Shown: in pieces, positions 27,331 to 32,924 of the stretch | How the letters are laid out: the number at the start of each line of letters is the position of its first letter | Position numbering within the stretch: position 1 is the stretch's first letter | From: an uncultured Prevotella sp. | GTDB taxonomy: Bacteria; Bacteroidota; Bacteroidia; Bacteroidales; Bacteroidaceae | Length of the DNA: 32,924 nt | Direction: 5' to 3' | Assembly: GCA_900316295.1 (NCBI GenBank) | Contig: ONCJ01000024.1 | Coordinates: 1 to 32,924, forward strand | Notes under the pieces: model-generated | What the model was told of the DNA's origin: nothing | Databases searched by the model: none | The model's input: only the letters and a program-made list of their open reading frames with translations | Program-made: the position numbers and the translations under genes

Positions 27331-27573
27331 ATGATTTCATTAACAATTTTGGCTGCTGAAGGTCTGGCACAGCTGGGCTGCGGTCTCGGTGCAGGTATTG
27401 CAACAATTGGTGCAGGTTTGGGTATTGGTAAGATTGGTGGCAGCGCCATGGACGCTATCGCTCGTCAGCCAGAGGCTACTGGCAAGATCCAGACCAACAT
27501 GATTCTGACATCAGCATTCGTTGAGGGTTGTGCGCTCTTCGCTATTGCTGCATGTGCATTCTTGATCAAATAA
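27331..27573 (+). CDS. atpE: F1Fo ATP synthase subunit c
   Basis: An 80-residue hairpin of two membrane helices that forms the rotor ring. The polar loop ARQPE is at about 45-49 and the ion-binding carboxylate is E65 in AFVEGCALFA. The Na+-type signature (Gln in helix 1 at the GxGxG segment, and Glu-Ser-Thr in helix 2) is missing: the positions read GLGIGKIGG and EGC. This predicts proton coupling. It lies 67 bp after atpB, in an AT-rich spacer, and 22 bp before atpF. Confidence 0.96.
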   Translation: MISLTILAAEGLAQLGCGLGAGIATIGAGLGIGKIGGSAMDAIARQPEATGKIQTNMILTSAFVEGCALFAIAACAFLIK

Positions 27574-27595
27574 AAAAAGAAAAAACAGTTAGCTA

Positions 27596-28120
27596 ATGGA
27601 TTTCAGTAAACTGCCAGCAATCCTTACACCAGACCTTGGCTTGTTGTTCTGGATGTTGCTCTCGTTTGCAGTGATATTCTTTGTGCTTATCAAGTACGCT
27701 CTTCCTTACATCGTCGGAATGGTGAACGAAAGGAAAGACTATATTGATGAGAGTCTGAAGAAAGCACATGAGGCATCCGAGCGTCTTGAGAACATACGTC
27801 AGGAAGGTGAAGCGATTCTCCAAGAAGCACGAGAGAAGCAGGCTCAGATATTAAGAGAGGCTGCCGAGACGCGTGATGCCATCGTGGAGAAAGCACAGGG
27901 GAAGGCTCGCGAGGAGAGTGCCCGTCTCATTGCCGATGCAAAGGCACAGATCGAAGGCGAGAAGCGTAACGCTATCCGTGACATCCGTTCACAGGTGGCA
28001 GAGCTCTCAGTTCAGATAGCCGAGAAGGTGCTCCGCGATAAGCTCTCTTCTGACGCCGCTCAGATGGAGATGATTGACAGACTGCTGGATGACATTTCTG
28101 TTGACAATAAAAAAGAATAA
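27596..28120 (+). CDS. atpF: F1Fo ATP synthase subunit b
   Basis: Peripheral stalk subunit, 174 residues. There is one N-terminal membrane helix (about 12-33, LGLLFWMLLSFAVIFFVLI) followed by a long charged coiled-coil region rich in Ala, Glu, Lys and Arg from 40 to 170. VNERKDYIDESLKKA is the usual start of the dimer region. Normal length; atpH starts 6 nt after its stop. Confidence 0.94.
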   Translation: MDFSKLPAILTPDLGLLFWMLLSFAVIFFVLIKYALPYIVGMVNERKDYIDESLKKAHEASERLENIRQEGEAILQEAREKQAQILREAAETRDAIVEKAQGKAREESARLIADAKAQIEGEKRNAIRDIRSQVAELSVQIAEKVLRDKLSSDAAQMEMIDRLLDDISVDNKKE

Positions 28121-28126
28121 TAGTTT

Positions 28127-28687
28127 ATGGACATAGGTGTTATATCGGTTCGCTATGCTCGCGCACTCCTGAAGAGTGCTTCCGAAGCAAAACTTGAGGC
28201 GAAGGTGTATGCGGAGATGCAGACGCTTGCGGAGAGCTATCTGCGCGTACCCGAACTGCGGTTTACGATAGACAACCCCATGCTCGCCAAAGACAAGAAG
28301 GAAGACCTGCTGCTCACCGCCTGTGGCGCTACTGCCGGTAAAGGCAAGGACAGCGGAGTCTCCGAACTCACCAGCCGGTTTGTACATTTGGTCATCGAGG
28401 AGGGTAGGGAGAACGCACTGCAGTTCATGGCTAATTCGTATATCACCCTTTACCGCCAACAGAAGAATATCATCCGCGGTAGACTTATCACTGCCGCTGC
28501 CGTGTCGCCTGCTACTGAGCAGAAGATGCGCCAGATGGTGGAAAGCAAGACTCAAGGAACTGTGGAGTTCCAGACTGAGGTGAACCCCGATATCATCGGA
28601 GGCTTTATTCTCGAATATGGGACTTATCGTATGGATGCGAGCGTGAAAAGTAAGCTCAAAAGCATCCTCACAGAATTAAAGAAATAG
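28127..28687 (+). CDS. atpH: F1Fo ATP synthase subunit delta
   Basis: Connects the b stalk to the top of F1. The 186-residue protein starts ISVRYARALLKSASE, the typical N-terminal helix, and ends with the conserved IIGGFILEYGTYRMDASVK region (blocks) near 160-180. Weak conservation in between is normal for delta. It is followed by an unusually long 120-bp spacer before atpA, with no promoter consensus visible. Confidence 0.93.
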   Translation: MDIGVISVRYARALLKSASEAKLEAKVYAEMQTLAESYLRVPELRFTIDNPMLAKDKKEDLLLTACGATAGKGKDSGVSELTSRFVHLVIEEGRENALQFMANSYITLYRQQKNIIRGRLITAAAVSPATEQKMRQMVESKTQGTVEFQTEVNPDIIGGFILEYGTYRMDASVKSKLKSILTELKK

Positions 28688-28807
28688 AATATAATGTCGT
28701 CGTGTCGCAATAACGTTATAATGTAATGTCGCCATATCGTAATCTCGAGACATCGTCATTCCGTTATGCCGTCAGAGCGAGACAGAACGAAAAATGTAAA
28801 CAAAACA

Positions 28808-30391
28808 ATGTCAGACAAAATAAAACCAAGTGAAGTATCAGAGGTCCTGCTCCAGCAGCTTCGTGGCATTAATGAGACGGAAAAGTTTGACGAGGTAGGA
28901 ACGGTGCTCACCGTCAGCGATGGTGTGGCACGTATCTATGGACTTCGTAACGCCGAGGCCAATGAGTTGATAGAGTTTGAGAATGGTACCATGGCTATCG
29001 TGATGAACTTGGAGGAAGACAACGTAGGTTGTATTCTTCTTGGTCCTACGGCAGGCATCAAAGAGGGACAGGTGGTGAAGCGTACACATCGTATTGCGTC
29101 CATCCGTGTGAACGACAACATGTTGGGTCGTGTCATCAATCCTCTGGGTGAAGCCATTGACGGACTGGGTGACATCGATCTTGCCGACTCTTTCGAGATG
29201 CCTCTCGACCGAAAAGCCCCAGGTGTGATCTATCGTCAGCCTGTAAAGGAGCCGTTGCAGACTGGTCTTAAGGCTGTCGACTCGATGATTCCTATCGGTC
29301 GCGGACAGCGTGAGCTCATCATCGGTGACCGTCAGACTGGTAAGACCGCCATCGCCGTTGATACCATTATCAACCAGAAGAGCTTCTATGAGGCTGGCAA
29401 GCCAGTCTATTGTATCTATGTTGCCATCGGTCAGAAGGCTTCTACCGTAGCAGCTCTCGTACAGAACCTGAAAGAGCATGGTGCGCTGCCATATACCATC
29501 GTGGTAAGTGCAACGGCTGCTGATCCTGCCGCCATGCAGTACTATGCACCATTTGCCGGTGCAGCCATAGGAGAGTATTTCCGCGATCGTGGCTATCCTG
29601 CCCTCGTTGTCTATGACGACTTGTCGAAGCAAGCCGTAGCCTATCGTGAGGTGTCGCTGATTCTGCGTCGTCCTTCCGGACGTGAGGCTTATCCTGGCGA
29701 CGTGTTCTATCTGCACTCCCGTCTGTTGGAGCGTGCGGCTAAGATCAACGAGCAGCAAGAGGTGGCAGAGCAGATGAACGACCTGCCCGAGTGTATGAAG
29801 GGTCATGTACGTGGTGGTGGATCCCTCACCGCACTGCCAATCATCGAGACACAGGCAGGCGACGTGTCGGCATATATCCCAACCAATGTGATTTCTATCA
29901 CTGACGGACAGATATATCTGGAGTCCGACCTCTTCAACCAGGGCTTCCGTCCTGCCATCAACGTAGGTATCTCTGTATCTCGTGTGGGTGGTTCGGCACA
30001 GATCAAGTCTATGAAGAAGGTTGCAGGTACGCTGAAGATTGACCAGGCTCAGTATCGTGAGCTCGAGGCATTCTCCAAGTTCTCGAGCGATATGGACGCT
30101 GTGACAGCTATGACGCTCGACCGCGGACGTAAGAACAACCAGCTGCTCATTCAGCCACAGTACAGTCCAATGCCTGTAGGTGAGCAGATTGCCATCCTCT
30201 ATTGTGGAGTTCATGGTCTGATGCACGAAGTTCCTGTAGACAAGGTGCGTGAGTGTCAAGACACATTCCTCGACAAGATGCGCACTGCCCATGCCGACGT
30301 TATCAACACCCTTGGTTCAGGTCAGCTTACCGACGATGCCACCCAGACCATTGAGAACGTTATGGCAGATATCGCAGGACAGTATAAGTAG
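28808..30391 (+). CDS. atpA: F1Fo ATP synthase subunit alpha
   Basis: Non-catalytic nucleotide-binding subunit of F1, 527 residues. It begins with the usual [13 protein letters not shown] helix and has GDRQTGKT with K179 in Walker [37 protein letters not shown] and the Ser-Arg-containing [16 protein letters not shown] segment (about 392-408) follow. I chose ATG 28808; the ATG 14 codons upstream would add a hydrophilic tail encoded in the repeat-like spacer and is less likely. atpG starts 8 nt after its stop. Confidence 0.97.
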   Translation: MSDKIKPSEVSEVLLQQLRGINETEKFDEVGTVLTVSDGVARIYGLRNAEANELIEFENGTMAIVMNLEEDNVGCILLGPTAGIKEGQVVKRTHRIASIRVNDNMLGRVINPLGEAIDGLGDIDLADSFEMPLDRKAPGVIYRQPVKEPLQTGLKAVDSMIPIGRGQRELIIGDRQTGKTAIAVDTIINQKSFYEAGKPVYCIYVAIGQKASTVAALVQNLKEHGALPYTIVVSATAADPAAMQYYAPFAGAAIGEYFRDRGYPALVVYDDLSKQAVAYREVSLILRRPSGREAYPGDVFYLHSRLLERAAKINEQQEVAEQMNDLPECMKGHVRGGGSLTALPIIETQAGDVSAYIPTNVISITDGQIYLESDLFNQGFRPAINVGISVSRVGGSAQIKSMKKVAGTLKIDQAQYRELEAFSKFSSDMDAVTAMTLDRGRKNNQLLIQPQYSPMPVGEQIAILYCGVHGLMHEVPVDKVRECQDTFLDKMRTAHADVINTLGSGQLTDDATQTIENVMADIAGQYK

Positions 30392-30399
30392 ACGAGCCT

Positions 30400-31365
30400 A
30401 TGCCAAGCTTAAAAGAGATAAAAAACCGTATTGCCAGTGTTCAGAGCACCCGTAAGATTACGAGTGCCATGAAGATGGTGGCCTCGAGCAAGCTCCACCA
30501 TGCGCAGGTGATGATCGAGAACATGTTGCCCTACGAGACGATGTTAGAGCACATTCTCAAGACTTTCCTCGCAAGTGAGGCTGATGCCACCACTGTCTTC
30601 AGTCAGGAACGACCTGTCAAGAACGTGGCATTCGTGGTCTACAGCTCTAACTCCAGTCTTTGTGGTGGCTTCAATGCCAATGTTATCAAGATGATGGCTC
30701 AGGCAGCCGAGGAGTACAATCACCTTGGCAAGGACCACATACTGATATATCCTATTGGTCGCAAGGTGGCTGAGAAGGCAACTAAGATGGGCTTCCGCAC
30801 TGCTGGCAACTTCAACGACCTTGCCGACAAGCCAAATGTTGCAGCTTGTATAGAGATAGCCAAGGAGATTGGACAGAAGTTTGTAGACGGAGAACTCGAC
30901 CGTGTGGAGATGATCTACCATCACTTCAAGAGTGCCGGTAGCCAGATTCTCACACGTAAGACCTTCCTGCCTATTGACATTACCGAGGAGCTGAAAAGCG
31001 ACAAAGAGCGCGACCTCACCTCGAATGTCGTGACCAAGAAGGCTCAGGAGTATCTCAAGAACAAGAAGCAGAGCAGTGAGCGCGAGCAGGTGGAGGTGAA
31101 ACCATTGGCTGACATCTTCATTGTGGAGCCAGACATGAACACCGTTCTGTCGCAGCTTATACCTAAGCTCGCCCATCTGATGCTCTACACCGCCACTCTT
31201 GACAGCAATGCTTCGGAGCATGCGGCACGTATGGTGGCGATGCAGACGGCTACTGACAATGCTGATGAATTGCTGCGCGAACTTAACTTGCAGTATAACA
31301 AGTCGCGTCAGCAGGCAATCACCAACGAACTGCTTGACATCGTCGGTGGTTCGGTGAACAACTAA
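30400..31365 (+). CDS. atpG: F1Fo ATP synthase subunit gamma
   Basis: Central rotor shaft of F1, 321 residues. The N-terminal helix SLKEIKNRIASVQSTRKIT and the following AMKMVASSKLHHAQ are the hallmark, SSNSSLCGGFNANV is the Rossmann-like core start near 90, and the C-terminal helix MQTATDNADELLRELNLQYN with RQQAITNELLDIVGG is intact. It is longer than E. coli gamma (287), mainly through an insertion around 195-235. Last gene of the operon; a strong terminator follows. Confidence 0.96.
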   Translation: MPSLKEIKNRIASVQSTRKITSAMKMVASSKLHHAQVMIENMLPYETMLEHILKTFLASEADATTVFSQERPVKNVAFVVYSSNSSLCGGFNANVIKMMAQAAEEYNHLGKDHILIYPIGRKVAEKATKMGFRTAGNFNDLADKPNVAACIEIAKEIGQKFVDGELDRVEMIYHHFKSAGSQILTRKTFLPIDITEELKSDKERDLTSNVVTKKAQEYLKNKKQSSEREQVEVKPLADIFIVEPDMNTVLSQLIPKLAHLMLYTATLDSNASEHAARMVAMQTATDNADELLRELNLQYNKSRQQAITNELLDIVGGSVNN

Positions 31366-31369
31366 AATA

Positions 31370-31441
31370 TTATCCCTGTATAGGATTGACGGAAGAACGT
31401 ACATGCTTCCGTTAGTATCCAATACAGGGATAATTTTTTTT
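31370..31441 (+). terminator. Terminator of the ATP synthase operon
   Basis: TTATCCCTGTAT (31370-31381) pairs with ATACAGGGATAA (31422-31433), GGAT (31383-31386) with ATCC (31417-31420), and an apical ACGGAAG (31389-31395) with CTTCCGT (31406-31412). Eight T residues follow. The stem is far longer than needed for termination. Confidence 0.9.
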
Positions 31442-31518
31442 CTACATTTTGATTATTTGTTTTTTTATCTTTTTAACAAAAAATCATAATTTAATGTATG
31501 AATATGTAAAGATGTATA

Positions 31519-31526
31519 TATCTTTG
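31519..31526 (+). promoter_or_regulatory. -7 element upstream of the fimbrillin-like gene
   Basis: TATCTTTG matches the Bacteroidota -7 box and lies 52 nt before the ATG at 31579. The -33 region is only AT-rich. No gene is seen between the atp terminator and 31579. Confidence 0.6.
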
Positions 31527-31578
31527 CATTGTAATTTGTGACTTTTACTTTTGATGTTGGAATTTAATATTTTGTTGT

Positions 31579-32924
31579 ATGGATACAAGATCAGTACAAA
31601 CAACTCCCGTAGAATTGTCTTGTTCCTTATTGAACAAGAAAGTATATGTAGCTCCTTCTACAGACCTAATCAGTACGTCAGGCGAGACGTCTTTTCTTGA
31701 AACATCACCTGACATTACTCATAACAACGGTTCTGGCAATACAAATGTAGATCCTTATGAGGATGGTGGTGAAGAGGAGATATTGTTTGCTCCTTGCGTA
31801 AATGACTCCATAATCCATCGTCTTTGTCCGGATTTGGCAGATTTGGTATTCTTCTTTGCTCTGTTGTTTTGTGCATGTAGCAGCGACGACCAGATAGGAA
31901 CGGAAGCAACAGAGGAGGGGACTCCCATATCTTATGGTGTGGAATTATTACAGAACTACGAGTCCAATCGTCGTTCTGTTAAGAAGAAAGAAGATCGTAA
32001 TTTTGCTTTGCAAGATAGTAAAGGTTCTATTGCCTACATGCACGAGTATGCTATAGGCAATATAGTTGACTACAGAAACATCAATAACATTGCGGGTGAG
32101 CTGTTGGTACAGGAGAGTAGCTCGCCATCTCGTTCGCCAATGCGAAAGGGAGCAGCGGTCATCTCTGTTGATGGAATGAGCAATGAGGGCTTCAGCTCTT
32201 TTGCCTATCGTGACGACGGACGGTCATATTACTATAATATCCGTAGTGACAAGCAGGGTAATCTCTCTCAACAGAAAGTGTGGCCGTTGAATACGTCGCT
32301 CCGGTTCTATGCGGTACATCCCTATATGGAAAAGTCCTCTGTGTTTGGTGGTAATGCTGACGGATTGACATGCGACTTCGAGGTAAACAGAGATGTAGAG
32401 AAACAAGAGGACCTGATGTATGCCAGCACAGACGTGATGACGTTCCAGGAAAGCGGTCTCGCTCCGCTTCAGTTTCGTCATGCTCTTACAGCCATCCATT
32501 TCTCATTGGGCAGCAATCCCGATTTTGGCAAACACATTACCAGTATTGCAGTCAAGAACATTTATACTAAGGGCACCTATACATTGCCCAAGGGGAGCAC
32601 TGCCAATACTGCTGACCCCGCCGAGGGCTCATGGAGCAATCTGAGTGGGCAAGGTGACATTGTGCTGTCAGGACTTGATGTTGAAACCGACGGCCATCCC
32701 AACGCATCCATCCTGTCGCCGACACAGACCTTCCTGCTCCTGCCGCGTGCCGATCTCAATGGAGTTACGATAGAGATTGGCTTCGAAGATGGAACAACGC
32801 TGTCGTCAACGTTCTCTTCTGGCGAATGGAAGGCTGGATATACATATACGTACAAGTTCTCTAAGCGACCAGAGCAGTGGGATTACTATATGGAGGTGTA
32901 TCCAAGTGATGGCTATACACTTAA
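31579..32924 (+). CDS. Fimbrillin-family lipoprotein with N-terminal extension (3' end outside window)
   Basis: A single open frame of 448 codons runs off the right edge. From about residue 115 it resembles fimbrillin/Mfa-like surface lipoproteins: GFSSFAYRDDG, YYYN, KVWPLNTSLRFYAVHPY, LMYAST, PLQFRHALTAIHFSLG, ITSIAVKNIYTKGTYT. Residues 89-104 (VFFFALLFCACSSDD) look like a lipoprotein signal with lipid-accepting C100 and the SSDD that often follows it in this phylum. Such a signal should be at the N terminus; here 88 residues precede it, without basic residues next to the hydrophobic core. The first 72 contain KKVYVAPSTDLI and an acidic Gly-rich tail, like separate short proteins of Prevotella. 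No ATG lies between them and C100. A fusion, or initiation at TTG 31834 or 31843, is possible. Confidence 0.75.
   Translation, partial: MDTRSVQTTPVELSCSLLNKKVYVAPSTDLISTSGETSFLETSPDITHNNGSGNTNVDPYEDGGEEEILFAPCVNDSIIHRLCPDLADLVFFFALLFCACSSDDQIGTEATEEGTPISYGVELLQNYESNRRSVKKKEDRNFALQDSKGSIAYMHEYAIGNIVDYRNINNIAGELLVQESSSPSRSPMRKGAAVISVDGMSNEGFSSFAYRDDGRSYYYNIRSDKQGNLSQQKVWPLNTSLRFYAVHPYMEKSSVFGGNADGLTCDFEVNRDVEKQEDLMYASTDVMTFQESGLAPLQFRHALTAIHFSLGSNPDFGKHITSIAVKNIYTKGTYTLPKGSTANTADPAEGSWSNLSGQGDIVLSGLDVETDGHPNASILSPTQTFLLLPRADLNGVTIEIGFEDGTTLSSTFSSGEWKAGYTYTYKFSKRPEQWDYYMEVYPSDGYTL

Noticed and set aside
28838-30292. 484-codon open frame on the - strand opposite atpA
   Set aside because: Shadow of atpA; translation is rich in His, Leu, Val and Arg in the way expected for antisense reading.

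Overview
The window looks like a chromosomal segment of a Bacteroidales bacterium, most like Prevotella or a close relative. The reasons are several promoters of the Bacteroidota type (TTTG or TTG, about 19-21 nt, then TAnnTTTG), the near absence of Shine-Dalgarno sites, a DUF4494 gene, an ATP synthase operon in the order D-C-I-B-E-F-H-A-G, and a fimbrillin-type lipoprotein. It falls into an AT-rich accessory part (1 to about 7.1 kb) and a more GC-rich core part.

Left accessory part (1-7117). Two adjacent tandem arrays (about 21 bp, then ten 22-bp units) are followed by a promoter, the 3' remnant of an XRE-type regulator, and an intact type III restriction-modification pair (mod, res). Next come a protein with a HEPN-type RN-x3-H motif, a small gene that looks broken by one base in an A-run, and a 48-codon ORF. 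This resembles a small defence island that ends next to a tRNA-Cys gene with its own promoter and terminator.

Core part 1 (7363-11136). A DUF4494 gene, the PLP-homeostasis gene yggS, replicative helicase dnaB and a secreted SGNH hydrolase lie on the + strand. They are separated by spacers built of 7-, 9- and 15-bp tandem repeats. Two 9-bp arrays are in inverted orientation on either side of the DUF4494-yggS pair.

Core part 2 (11190-18250). A branched-chain amino acid operon: leuA, leuC, leuD, a citramalate synthase (cimA, Leptospira type), leuB and a coupled TPR gene. LeuCD and LeuB can serve both leucine synthesis and the citramalate route to 2-oxobutyrate for isoleucine. A 22-codon ORF rich in Leu and Ile codons precedes leuA, with two mutually exclusive hairpins: a candidate attenuator sensing both products.

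Core part 3 (18262-22868). Three overlapping glycosyltransferase genes on the - strand and a divergent flippase on the + strand form a small surface-polysaccharide locus.

Core part 4 (22838-31442). pfkA is followed by the complete F1Fo ATP synthase operon, which closes with a strong terminator. The leuA and pfkA promoters share an upstream element. The right edge holds an incomplete fimbrillin-family gene whose lipoprotein signal is preceded by an unusual 80-90 residue N-terminal extension.
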